Assembly (NCBI GenBank): GCA_022538095.1
Contig: JAKYXN010000029.1
Span: 1 to 64,000, forward strand
Source of the DNA: Puniceicoccaceae bacterium K14
Lineage (GTDB): Bacteria; Verrucomicrobiota; Verrucomicrobiia; Opitutales; Opitutaceae
DNA: 64,000 bases
Direction: 5' to 3'
Positions 43,301 through 52,309 of this stretch are shown here, one piece after another (the first letter of the stretch is position 1; each line of letters opens with the position of its first letter). The notes under the pieces are model-generated. The model did not search any database, was not told where the DNA came from, and worked only from the letters and a program-made list of their open reading frames with translations. The translations under genes and the position numbers were made by a program.

Positions 43301-46300
43301 CAAATTCCACTTCGCCGAATCTGAAACAAACAGAGATGGCCTACCCTCCAATTTCGGGAAAACGGTCCTAAGCGATTCATGACGTTTGATAATCGCCAAA
43401 ATAGCGTTCTCCATCGCATCACGATTAACCTCGCCACGCAATTCAACGACTCCAGGGACGTTATACGCAAAACTCTCTGGTTCGAGTTGAGCGAGAAACC
43501 AAAGACGCTCTTGAGAAAAAGACAATATAGCCGGAGTCTTCGTTTCCTTATTGGCGGAAATTGCCATATGATCCGACCTACTAACCGTTTTGCGTTCATC
43601 GATTCGGTAACCGAGCTGCGATGCCATTTCCCTTGTTACATCCCCGATAAGCCCCTCATCCATCGTCTCTCTCCAACGCTCTACTACAGATGACTCGATT
43701 CCTTTGTAACGATGGAATTTCACATCGCCAAGCATACGAGAATCTTTATGCAAGCCATCTGTCATTCTATCCCCTTTTTCTTGATACGGATCCAGCATAC
43801 TAGCATCAAAATTAAGCTCTAGGAAATGAGTTATATAGGATATCGTCTGACGCGGCAACCCAACTAAATCCTCGAATCGAACCTTCAATTGCCGATGAGA
43901 AGGGATCGTCTTGAGAAATTCTTGAATGTTTTGCTGACAAATGGTCCAAATCAACTCCGACAACTCTAGCCTATTGTAAGGGTGATCGTATCGGCAAAAA
44001 ACCTGCTCCAACCGCGCCTCATCAAATGAACGCATCACCGCAAGCGGATGGCGCACAAGATGAATGAACACAGCATCCTCGAAGTCCTCTTCGGCGCGAT
44101 GCAAAGCATTGATGTCCAGCGGATATGAGGGCGTTTTATCCACCAAAAGACGATCGCCAAGCCGATCTTGCATGACACTGTAGAATTCCTTCACAGACAT
44201 GTTCTGGTTTTCGTAGCGCTCCATCATCGACTTCGCTCCGTCTACATCGACCCCGGTAAGCTCCATCAAAGAACGAACTGTCCCCTCTAGAGAAAAGCTG
44301 TCTCGTCCAGGGAATGCCTCTTTGCGATCTTGTAGCGTATTGAAGCCTAGCAATTCCAACTCCGGAGGTGCAAACAACCCGGGATGGCCACCCAACAAGA
44401 CACGCAAAAGCGTCGAACCTGAACGAGGCGGCGATAAAATGAATATCGCTTTTGAGTTACGCTTCTCCGTTCTGGTAGGGAATGGAGGCAATGAAGGAAT
44501 CGCATTACGCATGTATTCAATATCCCGCTCGTCAATACGGTCGTCCCCGCTATCGGTCATACCATCTTCTGCCTCAGCAACAGTAACAATGCCAAATTCT
44601 CGGGAGACTGCCGGGCCATAAGATTCGCGAAGAAAGCCGCTAAGTTTCTCTACGGTCGGGTAATCGAATATCGCAACGATATGAATGATTTCCTTCAAAC
44701 GCTCTTGCAGTCGATTGATCACGATCGCCCCTTGAATCGAGTTTCCACCCACTTCGAAGAAATTATCGCTGGCTCCTACTCGATCGATCCCAACAGCCTC
44801 TTTCCACAAACTCGCCAAATAGAGTTCCAAGGCGTCAGCTGGCTCCACGTATTCGTTATCTACCTTCAATCGATTTTCAAAACTAGGCTCGGGCAACGCC
44901 TTACGGTCAAGCTTCCCATTTGAACTAAGTGGGAAAACGTCCAGTGGAATGTAGGAAGTCGGAACCATATATTCAGGAAGCGTTTCCAGCAATGCCTCAC
45001 GAATACCATTCACAGACAAAGATTTCTCTCCTACGAAATAGGCACATAGAAATGAATCTTCAATATTTGCGCCTTCCTTGACCAATACAACAGTATCGCT
45101 AATCCCGCCTACATTCCGCAAAGCCTCTTCGATCTCGCCAAGCTCAATTCGAAACCCTCTCAATTTAACCTGAAAGTCTAAACGCTCGATGTAGTCGATC
45201 GTACCATCACTTCGGAAACAGCAGGAGTCACCAGTCCTGTACATCCTCGCTTGATCGCCTTTCGCAAATGGGTCTCGGACAAACTTCTCTTCCGTAAGAT
45301 CCGGACGATTCAAATAGCATTGCGCCAAATTAACGCCACCAATGTAAAGCTCACCCGGAACTCCTATCGGAACGGGTTTCCGATCTGGATTCAGAATATA
45401 AATACTTGTATTGGAAATTGGCCGGCCGATTGGGACAATGCGATCTGTCTCATGAGACGAACAAGCATGATAAGTAACATCGACTGCCGCCTCGGTTGGT
45501 CCATAAAGATTGTGCAATTCAGCAGATACCTTTCCGGCAAACTCCGTTGCCAATTCGCCAGGAAGGGCTTCCCCACTCGCAAAAACCTGTCGCAAAGAGG
45601 TGCAACGATCTAGATTTCCCTCTTGCAAGAACAGGCGCATCATACTCGGAACGAAATGCATCGTAGTAATGCCTTCAGAGATTACAGTATCCACAATGTA
45701 GCGTCCGTCTCGATGCCCTCCCGGTTTCGCCATCGTCAAACGAGCCCCAGTGACGAGTGGCCAAAAGAACTCCCACACAGAAACATCGAAACTATAAGGA
45801 GTCTTCTGCAAAACATTATCGCTCGCCGTCAGGCGGTACTCATCTTGCATCCAGTTAATGCGGTTGCAAATCGATACATGCCTATTCGCCGCCCCCTTAG
45901 GCTTTCCTGTAGATCCCGAGGTATAAATGACATAGGCCAAGCTTTCGGCCGACATTGCCACATTCAAATTGGTGGCACCTTGCGAGTCCACTTCCCAATC
46001 CCATGCAACATCCAAGCAAAGCGTAAAACGACCTTCGATGTTTTGGAACAGACTTTCGAATCTCTCCTGAACGAGGGCCAAAGGCTTCCCCAGGTCTTCA
46101 TACATCATCTCTAAACGATCAATTGGGTAGTCAGGATCCAAAGGCACGTAGGCTCCACCCGACTTCAAAGTAGCGAGTAGAGAAACAACCATTTCCCAGC
46201 TTCGCTCCATGCAAACGGCAACATAGCTGCCATCGCCGATTCCCTTCGTTCTCATCCAACGAGCAAGCTTGTTCGCCCGTTGATTCAACTCGTAATAGGT

Positions 46301-49300
46301 GAAAACGACGCCATCACACACGAGAGCAGTTGCTTCGGGCGTAGAGCGAACTTGAGACTCAAATTGCTCATGCAACAAATCCGATTTTTCAAAATCTTTT
46401 TTCGTATCATTCCAATCTAGAAGAATCCGCTTTCGTTCCTCCTCTCCTAAAATGTCGAAAGAATCTAATTTTGCGAAAGGTCGAACAAACGTTTCTTCTA
46501 AAAGATTCTGATAGTGACAACGTAAAGAATCGATCTGCTCCTCTTCAAAAAGGGCCTTGTTATAGCGAATCGAACAGGCGAATCCATCATCTGTGTCTAC
46601 AATATTGAATACAATATCAAGCTTGACCGTTCCGTTGTCAGTCTCTGTAGGAGTCGCAACAACATGCCCCATCCTTATTGTATTAATCGGAGCATTCTGT
46701 AATTGAAAAAGAACTTGAAAAACCGGCGAGCTACGCAGATTTCGATCCAGTTCCAATGCATTGAATAATTCCTCGAAAGCTGTTTCTTGATGGGCATACC
46801 CTCCGAGGGTGACTTTCTTCACCCTTTCGAGAAGCTCTTTAAACGAAGCCTCACCAGAAACTTCGGTTCTGAGGGCTAGCGTATTTATAAACAAACCTAC
46901 GATCTTGTCATAGCCAGCCCGATGCCTACCTGCTATCGGCGATCCAACAACGATATCCGCCTGACCAGTATGGCGATAGACAAGAGTCTTGAATACGCTA
47001 AGCAAGTACATGTACAGCGTAACACCATGCTGACTACTCGCATTTTTAGCCGCCTCCTGAACGGATTTCGGCATCTTGAAATCAATGCGTCCACCGTCAA
47101 ATGTTTGGATTTCGCCGCGTGGCTTAGCGTATGGAAAATCCAAAGTTAAGGGAGCCCCCTTTAGCTGCTGCTTCCAATAGTTTAAGTCAGAAATCCTTGA
47201 TGACGACAGCGCATCATTAAGCTGCCCCTTTATGAAATCGCTATAGCTTACTTCTGGCTTCCTAACAGGAACCCTCAGTCCACTTGAAAAACTCTCATAC
47301 AAAGACGCCAGTTCTGAGAGCATAAGATCCAAAGCCCAAGCATCTGCGATGATGTGATGCACGCAAATAAGCAATACATGTTCAAAGCTAGAAATACGCA
47401 GCAAGCGGATTCTCAACAAAGCATCACTGTTCAGGTCAAACGGTCTGCATGCCTCTTCTCGCGCGAGACGCTCTACTTCACTTTCAGGATCGATGTCACC
47501 TAGCTCATCGCACATCAACTCGACAGGAACACTCTCCAAAAATTCCTGAACCGGTTTTCCGTTATCAGTAGAAAAACGAGTCCGAATGGCCTCATGCTTC
47601 TCCACTAGTGCCGAAAACGCATTTTCTAGAGCTTTCCGATTAAGATCACCCCTTAAACGAACAGTAGCTGGAATATTGTATAAGCAGCTTTTAGAATCCC
47701 ATTGTTGATAAAACCAAATCCGTTGCTGGGCAGGACAAAGCAGCAACTTGCCATTCGAATAAAACACCTTCTCTTCCTCTACAGAGCTCTCTTCAACTGA
47801 AGAAATCGTTAGGGTCTCAACATACTCTCGATAGGCAGCCAGCGACGAATTGTCGAAAAGTGTATCCACCCCAACCTTCACAGCAAAGAGTTCTTCCGTT
47901 CGAGCAACTAACTGCATTCCCGTTAGAGAATCTCCACCCGATGAGAAGAAATCATCCTTTGGAGAAGGAGCATTCTCCAGCTTTAGTATATCTTGCCAAA
48001 CCAAAGCAAGTCGCCCCTCAAGATCATTATAGTATTCAGCCGGTGAGGCACTTGAACTGCATTCCGAAATAACTTCCGAATCGAAGGCAACCTTCAATTC
48101 CCCTTCCAGAAAGAGCTTCTTGCACTTACTACGCTGAATCTTCCCGCTAGAGGTTTTAGGTAAAGAGCCAGGCTTCAGTAAGACGATCCGTGAAGGCTGT
48201 ATTTCCGCAGACTCCAACACCGCTTTCCGTACACACTCTACAACTTCTACCCCATCAGGCTTAGACCGGTAATCAAGCTCCTGGAGCAGGACCAAACGCT
48301 CCTCTCCATTTTCGTCAATGGAAAAAGCAGCAGCTCCTGAAACGCGAAGACTTTCATGGCTCCTCTCGGAAATCTCTTCGATATCATGCGGATAATAATT
48401 TCGACCACGGACGATAATGAGATCCTTAATACGCCCAACCACGAAAATTTCGCCATCCTTTGCAAAGCCAAGGTCCCCCGTTCTAAGATATTCCTTATTC
48501 CCTGTATTCGCGACCTTCGCACGGAACGTTTCATCCGACAATTCCTTTCTTCCCCAATAGCCCATCGCAACATTATCGCCGTTGACCCATATTTCGCCAA
48601 TTGATCCGCTCTCAACGACTTCTCGCTTCTTGGGGTCGACAATGAGTACTTCGCAATCAGAAACGCTAAATCCGCTGCTTACGAGCCGCTTTGCTTCTCC
48701 CGACGTCTCAGAAGTGAGTCGAGCTTCCCCATTCTCAAGAGCCTTCCGAGAGAAATCTTCAGAAAGAGCATTCCCACTCACAGAAGCTCCGGTGACAATC
48801 AAGGTCCCCTCAGCAAGTCCATAACATGGCAAAGATGTTTCGCTCCTAAAACCACATGAGGAGAATCGACGATAGAAGCGTTCCATCGTAAGATAGTTGA
48901 CCGGTTCCGCCCCATTAAACGCCACTTTCCAAGAACTAAGATCCAAACCTGTCAGTTCCTCATCTGCGACCTTCTCAACGCAAAGATCATAAAAGAAATT
49001 CGGACATCCGCTAGTCGTCGCTTTGTATTTGGAGATCGATTTCAACCATCTTAGTGGGCGCTGAATCGCAGTAGCTGGAGCCATCATAATGCTAGAAACG
49101 CCTAAATACAAAGGCTGCAAAATATTTCCGATCAACCCCATATCATGATATGGGGGTAGCCATCCAGCTACTACAGTTTGATCATCATGGCCGAAAGCTT
49201 TTTCGATCATTCTCTCGTTAGCAATCAGGTTTCCATGAGAGACCATTACACCCTTCGGAGTTCCGGTCGAACCAGATGTATATTGCAGGAATGCAAGCGT

Positions 49301-49774
49301 CGATTCTTCAATTTCCGGTTCCCGCCACGCTTCTACGCCAACCATATCAATAGAATCCGTAACCAGCCAATCCAATCCAGCAAATCCGCCACCAGCGCCA
49401 AACGCCCTGTCAGCGCGCGACTTCACCGATTCCGAACAGAGGACCACTTCAATGTTGCAGTCGTCGATAATTGACTGTATCCGTGGAAGCATTCTCCGAC
49501 TCCCTGGAGGGTAAGCAGGGACAGCTACAGCACCCGCATACAAACATCCCCAGAATGCCTCAATATAGGCAAGCCCTGGAGGAAAAAACAATCCTACGCG
49601 TTTACCAGCCAAATCCCGACTCTGCAAGGCAGCGGCTATCGCTCTCGCCTTTCTATCAAGGTCACGATAAGAAAGGAAAGACGCGTCATCCTCTCCATCT
49701 TCCAGAAAGGTGTAGCCAACACCCTCTTTTAAACGAGATGAATGCTCTCGTAATATGTTATACAGCGTAGACAT
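40307..49774 (-). CDS. Loading NRPS: FAAL-ACP-C-A(Ser)-PCP-ST-C-A-PCP
   Basis: This protein has 3155 residues. It opens with a fatty acyl-AMP ligase (about 1-560: LAFLQYTSGSTGTPKG, AGWLPPYHDMGLIGNILQPLY) and an ACP (SSGGDSLTG near 613), so a fatty acid starts the chain. Module 1 is C (about 675-1110, HHIIADAW), A with code DVWHFSLVD, a known Ser code (about 1140-1625), and PCP (EVGGNSIQG near 1675). A sulfotransferase domain follows at about 1765-2065. Module 2 is C (about 2078-2510, HHIISDGW), A (FDIFVLESL, code D-I-L-Q-L-G-V-V-W, Gly-like, about 2555-3030) and PCP (DMGGNSLL near 3075), then a basic tail. The gene start overlaps the upstream FkbH-like stop by 17 bases. No E or TE domain is present. 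Confidence 0.95.
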   Translation of the reverse strand: MSTLYNILREHSSRLKEGVGYTFLEDGEDDASFLSYRDLDRKARAIAAALQSRDLAGKRVGLFFPPGLAYIEAFWGCLYAGAVAVPAYPPGSRRMLPRIQSIIDDCNIEVVLCSESVKSRADRAFGAGGGFAGLDWLVTDSIDMVGVEAWREPEIEESTLAFLQYTSGSTGTPKGVMVSHGNLIANERMIEKAFGHDDQTVVAGWLPPYHDMGLIGNILQPLYLGVSSIMMAPATAIQRPLRWLKSISKYKATTSGCPNFFYDLCVEKVADEELTGLDLSSWKVAFNGAEPVNYLTMERFYRRFSSCGFRSETSLPCYGLAEGTLIVTGASVSGNALSEDFSRKALENGEARLTSETSGEAKRLVSSGFSVSDCEVLIVDPKKREVVESGSIGEIWVNGDNVAMGYWGRKELSDETFRAKVANTGNKEYLRTGDLGFAKDGEIFVVGRIKDLIIVRGRNYYPHDIEEISERSHESLRVSGAAAFSIDENGEERLVLLQELDYRSKPDGVEVVECVRKAVLESAEIQPSRIVLLKPGSLPKTSSGKIQRSKCKKLFLEGELKVAFDSEVISECSSSASPAEYYNDLEGRLALVWQDILKLENAPSPKDDFFSSGGDSLTGMQLVARTEELFAVKVGVDTLFDNSSLAAYREYVETLTISSVEESSVEEEKVFYSNGKLLLCPAQQRIWFYQQWDSKSCLYNIPATVRLRGDLNRKALENAFSALVEKHEAIRTRFSTDNGKPVQEFLESVPVELMCDELGDIDPESEVERLAREEACRPFDLNSDALLRIRLLRISSFEHVLLICVHHIIADAWALDLMLSELASLYESFSSGLRVPVRKPEVSYSDFIKGQLNDALSSSRISDLNYWKQQLKGAPLTLDFPYAKPRGEIQTFDGGRIDFKMPKSVQEAAKNASSQHGVTLYMYLLSVFKTLVYRHTGQADIVVGSPIAGRHRAGYDKIVGLFINTLALRTEVSGEASFKELLERVKKVTLGGYAHQETAFEELFNALELDRNLRSSPVFQVLFQLQNAPINTIRMGHVVATPTETDNGTVKLDIVFNIVDTDDGFACSIRYNKALFEEEQIDSLRCHYQNLLEETFVRPFAKLDSFDILGEEERKRILLDWNDTKKDFEKSDLLHEQFESQVRSTPEATALVCDGVVFTYYELNQRANKLARWMRTKGIGDGSYVAVCMERSWEMVVSLLATLKSGGAYVPLDPDYPIDRLEMMYEDLGKPLALVQERFESLFQNIEGRFTLCLDVAWDWEVDSQGATNLNVAMSAESLAYVIYTSGSTGKPKGAANRHVSICNRINWMQDEYRLTASDNVLQKTPYSFDVSVWEFFWPLVTGARLTMAKPGGHRDGRYIVDTVISEGITTMHFVPSMMRLFLQEGNLDRCTSLRQVFASGEALPGELATEFAGKVSAELHNLYGPTEAAVDVTYHACSSHETDRIVPIGRPISNTSIYILNPDRKPVPIGVPGELYIGGVNLAQCYLNRPDLTEEKFVRDPFAKGDQARMYRTGDSCCFRSDGTIDYIERLDFQVKLRGFRIELGEIEEALRNVGGISDTVVLVKEGANIEDSFLCAYFVGEKSLSVNGIREALLETLPEYMVPTSYIPLDVFPLSSNGKLDRKALPEPSFENRLKVDNEYVEPADALELYLASLWKEAVGIDRVGASDNFFEVGGNSIQGAIVINRLQERLKEIIHIVAIFDYPTVEKLSGFLRESYGPAVSREFGIVTVAEAEDGMTDSGDDRIDERDIEYMRNAIPSLPPFPTRTEKRNSKAIFILSPPRSGSTLLRVLLGGHPGLFAPPELELLGFNTLQDRKEAFPGRDSFSLEGTVRSLMELTGVDVDGAKSMMERYENQNMSVKEFYSVMQDRLGDRLLVDKTPSYPLDINALHRAEEDFEDAVFIHLVRHPLAVMRSFDEARLEQVFCRYDHPYNRLELSELIWTICQQNIQEFLKTIPSHRQLKVRFEDLVGLPRQTISYITHFLELNFDASMLDPYQEKGDRMTDGLHKDSRMLGDVKFHRYKGIESSVVERWRETMDEGLIGDVTREMASQLGYRIDERKTVSRSDHMAISANKETKTPAILSFSQERLWFLAQLEPESFAYNVPGVVELRGEVNRDAMENAILAIIKRHESLRTVFPKLEGRPSLFVSDSAKWNLGYIDASELGGRSYGESYLVKESKKPFDLMHGPLIRAQLIKISDGTHFLYVNMHHIISDGWSLNIFVRELKANYVTLLTGESLVPASLPIQYSDYAMWQRSRMDGEALEQKLDFWGDKLSGELPTLELPMDRPRLAKQSFAGSRLSVEVGGEQMTKVRSLASELGTTAFTVLLSSFKVFLHQVSGERDLIVGSPVANRHLKEVENLIGCFMNTLVLRTSIEDGMSFRDYLDHVKTVSRESYVHQDVPFEKIVERVNPVREMNRSPIFQVMFSYQNAETEDLSIPGLDIDVLEIDNGTSKFDLSLNLREENGKVLGYFEYCSDLFEESTIEVFSKLWTGLLDSLVDDSRSPIVLRDVAVESDSGKAITLEDKKRLESYNDTSVEYPKDKCIHELVEIQASQKPDAIALVFGNQKMSYGDLNSKANQLAWKLRNEYSVSGDSIVAVMVERSMEMIVGMLAVLKAGGAYLPIDPTYPKERIRYMLEDSECKVVLSQQKLLPKLKFDGTALSLDESDLYENSPIDNLGSLGSSDSLAYLIYTSGSTGRPKGVAIEHRNVVNFMQGMKNAVGLAQGQSILSATTICFDIFVLESLVPLMLGMEIVVVSEEEQRDPAQILARIANSGVEVLQATPSLMKVVFGAADTADKLGGVKKFLVGGEAFPKPLYEQMRSLTSSEIYNVYGPTETTVWSTVARLDGADIDIGNPIANTQIFIVKEGSIDLAPLGEVGELCIGGDGLARGYWNREELTAEKFVSSPIDSGDRMYRTGDLARWLPSGKLECLGRIDGQVKIRGHRIEVGEIEAVLEKIDGLDDAVVVAREIRNQNSLVAYYTAAQRMEPGLLRKALEKTLPVYMIPAHFEYLNSIPLTSNGKVDRKSLPAPTLQMKPGRLGLKPRNDAEEVVSSIWKHALDLEEVGVEDNFFDMGGNSLLIVEIQSKLETEFGKSIAVAEVFNRPTVAELAKYFSSTGSESLKTEDIGGRADRRKVFAGRERTKRKNALRRN
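43600..44470 (-). other. Sulfotransferase domain embedded in the NRPS
   Basis: Between the Ser-loading PCP and the next C domain lies a complete PAPS-type sulfotransferase of about 300 residues. It has a 5'-phosphosulfate loop AIFILSPPRSGSTLLRVLLGG, the VDKTPSYPL segment, a 3'-phosphate site VFIHLVRHPLAVMRSF and a closing RYKGIESSVVERW. In-line ST domains are known from the curacin PKS, where sulfation of a beta-hydroxyl primes elimination. Here the carrier holds acyl-serine, so the likely acceptors are the Ser hydroxyl or a hydroxyl on the fatty acyl group. Confidence 0.85.
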
Positions 49775-50819
49775 TTTCTTCGAGAATTTCGATATCAGGT
49801 GCGTCTAACTCAACGTAGTCCGGAATAGTCTGAATATCTTCCAAATCATGTTCTAACAGCTCGTTCGCGCCGTCTCGTTCTGAAACGAAAAATCCATTCA
49901 TCTTATACGTAATGTACATCATCCGATTTCGCTCAGTCTTTAGAAACCGAGCTAAAAACCGCTTCTCTTCCTTTTTTGCCAGTTGCATCAGGTACAAAAG
50001 AAAAACAGTGCCAACGCCCCGCGACATTACACGACAAGACATAAGAAGTAGTTTCAAATCCAAGACTTCCTTCGTTCTCTCAACGACCGCAACTCCGATG
50101 GTCCCGTACTCGCCAAATCGATCGGTAAGCTTTGCAAGCAAGATAATATGATCTCCCCTCCCAAGGAGTTCCTTCAGGTCTTCTTCCGAATAAGAAATTC
50201 CAGTCGTGTTAAGTTGATGCGTGCGTATCGTAAGTTCACTTGCACGCGACAAATCTGCTTCGCTTGGCTCAAAAATCGTGAACTTTAGGCCAAGCGATTT
50301 CTGAAACGTTTGATTGTCGCCTTCGAAAGATTCTTCGTGGACCTTCCGCTTGGCCTCTTGTTGGTATAGACTTCTTCTAGAGCGACTTTCCGCTGTTACC
50401 TTCGTTGTGGAAACCTGCTCAAGCACCTTATTCAAATCGAACGCATCGACGCATCTGACTTCAGGTATTGAAAATAATACTTCCTCGCGCTCGTACTCCT
50501 GATCATCGATGAATACAAACGAGTCCAAACCAAGATTCAAATTCTCCGCGATCCGCTTGATCGATTCAGACTTCGCATTCCAATTTATTTCCGGATACAA
50601 AAAGTAGTCATCTAATCCATGACGTTTAAGATTAGACATTGCCGTTTCAAAATCATTGCGACTGCTTACCGACTGCAAAATCCCGCGTTCATCGAAAGAA
50701 CGAACTGCCTCGGCAACGCCATCCCGCAAAGCAGTTCCACCATCTTCAAGCAAAACACCCTCCCATACAGTATTATCGAGATCCCAGACGATACACTTAA
50801 TTAACTTTTCATCTTCCAT
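49758..50819 (-). CDS. FkbH-like HAD-family glyceryl transferase
   Basis: This protein has 353 residues. The HAD motif VWDLDNTVWEGVL (about 10-22) has the nucleophilic and acid/base Asp in DLD, followed by motif II SVSSRND (about 50-56) and VFIDDQEYEREEV (about 98-110). The C-terminal part has a GNAT-like fold with TIGVAVVERTKEVLDLKLLLMSCRVMSRGVG. FkbH-type enzymes move a glyceryl group from 1,3-bisphosphoglycerate to an ACP, the first step to hydroxymalonyl- or methoxymalonyl-ACP. The partner ACP, acyl-CoA dehydrogenase and 3-hydroxyacyl dehydrogenase are the three genes upstream. A good Shine-Dalgarno AGAGGAG precedes the ATG by seven bases. The end overlaps the start of the NRPS gene. Confidence 0.88.
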   Translation of the reverse strand: MEDEKLIKCIVWDLDNTVWEGVLLEDGGTALRDGVAEAVRSFDERGILQSVSSRNDFETAMSNLKRHGLDDYFLYPEINWNAKSESIKRIAENLNLGLDSFVFIDDQEYEREEVLFSIPEVRCVDAFDLNKVLEQVSTTKVTAESRSRRSLYQQEAKRKVHEESFEGDNQTFQKSLGLKFTIFEPSEADLSRASELTIRTHQLNTTGISYSEEDLKELLGRGDHIILLAKLTDRFGEYGTIGVAVVERTKEVLDLKLLLMSCRVMSRGVGTVFLLYLMQLAKKEEKRFLARFLKTERNRMMYITYKMNGFFVSERDGANELLEHDLEDIQTIPDYVELDAPDIEILEENVYAV

Positions 50820-50831
50820 ATATCAGCTCCT

Positions 50832-51986
50832 CTAAAAATATCGTTTAGCGTGCCTGCCTAGCAAAATTTGTTGAATTTGCGTTGTCCCTTCAATCAGCTC
50901 CATAATCTTCGCATCACGCCAGTAGCGTTGTATATGCGAAGACTCTGAACACCCAGCAGCTCCGAATATTTGCAATGCATTATCTGATACACGCCTCGAT
51001 GCAGTCGATGCGATGTACTTGCTCATTGCAGATTCGTCTACCGCTGTTCCATTCTCGTCTCGAGCCTTTGACGTATGATAACAGACGAGTAAGGAACTCG
51101 TCACATCAGCCATCATATCCGCTATCATTTTTTGAATTAATTGGTGATCCAATAACTTATTCCCAAAAGACATACGCTCCGCCGAATAGTCCACGCTCAT
51201 TTTGAGGCAGGATTCCGAAATTCCACAACAGCCCCAACTCACCCATAGTCTTCCCAAATCAAGGGCATAACCAGCCACGATAGAAAAACCAAACCCGACT
51301 CGCCCGATCAAAGAAGATTTAGGAATCAGACAGTTTTCAAAATCAAGCTCTGCAAGCATCGCGCCGCGAAAGCCAACCATTCCTTGTATCTTTTTTCTGG
51401 ATAGTCCTTCGACTTCATTGAGATCAATAAGAAACGCTGTTGGCTTTCCTTCTAGAGAACCTACAACGATTGCAACATCGCTATGCTGCGCTCCTGAAAT
51501 CCAGGTCTTTTTACCATTCACCCGAAAGGAATCGCCCTCCTTTTCAACCACCAGCTTCAAGTTGCTAGCGTCACTTCCTCCTTGCGGCTCTGTGAGAGCA
51601 AGAGAAGCGTAGGCATCACCCTTCGCAAGCTTCGGCAACCACTCTTGCTTCTGTTCATTTGTCCCCCAACGAGACAATACAGAACCCACCATCGAATGAA
51701 CAATCAGCAAGCTTAAGATAGAAGCATTCCCACGACCGAGAGCCCTCGCAAGTAACCCTAAAGTCATGTTGTCCAACTCCATTCCGCCATACGTCTTAGG
51801 AATTGCGGCACCCCATAGTCCCAGTTCAGTCATTCGCTCAAAAACCGACTCAGGCATGTCGTCTTCACGATCGATTTTATCCGCAATCGGAAGAATGTCT
51901 TCTTCCACAAATTTGACAAAACTCTTCTCAGACTCGATTTGATTCTCAGTCAAATCAATTGGGAATAAGCCACGATCCGTATTCAT
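50832..51986 (-). CDS. FkbI-like acyl-ACP/acyl-CoA dehydrogenase
   Basis: This protein has 384 residues, with the three-part acyl-CoA dehydrogenase layout: an N-terminal helical domain (ETLEN-type helices to about 120), a beta domain with YASLALTEPQGGSDASNLKL and GKKTWISGAQHSDVAIVV (about 130-170), and a C-terminal helical domain ending in ALQIFGAAGCSESSHIQRYWRDAKIMELIEGTTQIQQILLGRH. In the glyceryl-ACP route, the FkbI enzyme performs the final or intermediate oxidation on the ACP-bound unit with FAD. It overlaps the ACP gene by four bases (ATGA) and is followed after 12 bases by the FkbH-like gene, fitting a four-gene cassette. Confidence 0.87.
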   Translation of the reverse strand: MNTDRGLFPIDLTENQIESEKSFVKFVEEDILPIADKIDREDDMPESVFERMTELGLWGAAIPKTYGGMELDNMTLGLLARALGRGNASILSLLIVHSMVGSVLSRWGTNEQKQEWLPKLAKGDAYASLALTEPQGGSDASNLKLVVEKEGDSFRVNGKKTWISGAQHSDVAIVVGSLEGKPTAFLIDLNEVEGLSRKKIQGMVGFRGAMLAELDFENCLIPKSSLIGRVGFGFSIVAGYALDLGRLWVSWGCCGISESCLKMSVDYSAERMSFGNKLLDHQLIQKMIADMMADVTSSLLVCYHTSKARDENGTAVDESAMSKYIASTASRRVSDNALQIFGAAGCSESSHIQRYWRDAKIMELIEGTTQIQQILLGRHAKRYF

Positions 51987-52243
51987 TCAGCAACAATGCT
52001 AGAAACAGATCCAGCAACTTTTGAATTCACAAAACGCTCGATGGCATCGACCGAATTAAAATTGTCTATTACTAAGTCATCGTCTTCCACGACGACACTG
52101 AACTCTTTTTCGACAAAGGACACTAATTGCAAAGCGAACATTGAATCTACAAATCCAAGCTTAAAGATATTGTCGCTGTCGCTTAATTCCTTATGGTTCA
52201 CTCGCTTTTGTATAAAAGCGCGTATAGCATTTCTATTCTCCAT
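51983..52243 (-). CDS. FkbJ-like acyl carrier protein
   Basis: This is an 86-residue stand-alone carrier. The phosphopantetheine Ser lies in FKLGFVDSMFALQLV (Ser near residue 34), the form found in discrete carriers of the glyceryl/hydroxymalonyl path, in contrast to the GGDS/GGHS of the modular carriers. The protein is acidic and helical as expected. It should carry the glyceryl group through oxidation to hydroxymalonyl and present it to the AT of the KS-AT-ACP protein. Its gene overlaps the acyl-CoA dehydrogenase gene by four bases and follows the hydroxyacyl dehydrogenase gene by 66 bases. Confidence 0.85.
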   Translation of the reverse strand: MENRNAIRAFIQKRVNHKELSDSDNIFKLGFVDSMFALQLVSFVEKEFSVVVEDDDLVIDNFNSVDAIERFVNSKVAGSVSSIVAE

Positions 52244-52309
52244 ATCTATATTCTATTTTTAAATACCAATTATTTTTTTCGGGCACGAACCAACAAAACG
52301 TGCACGACT

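Noticed and set aside
30537-49774. Recent copying of one A domain into three places (gene conversion)
   Set aside because: The three Gly-like A domains share the FDIFVLESLVPLMLG core, but surrounding residues differ throughout, so they look like old paralogues rather than a recent conversion; a nucleotide dot plot would be needed to say more.
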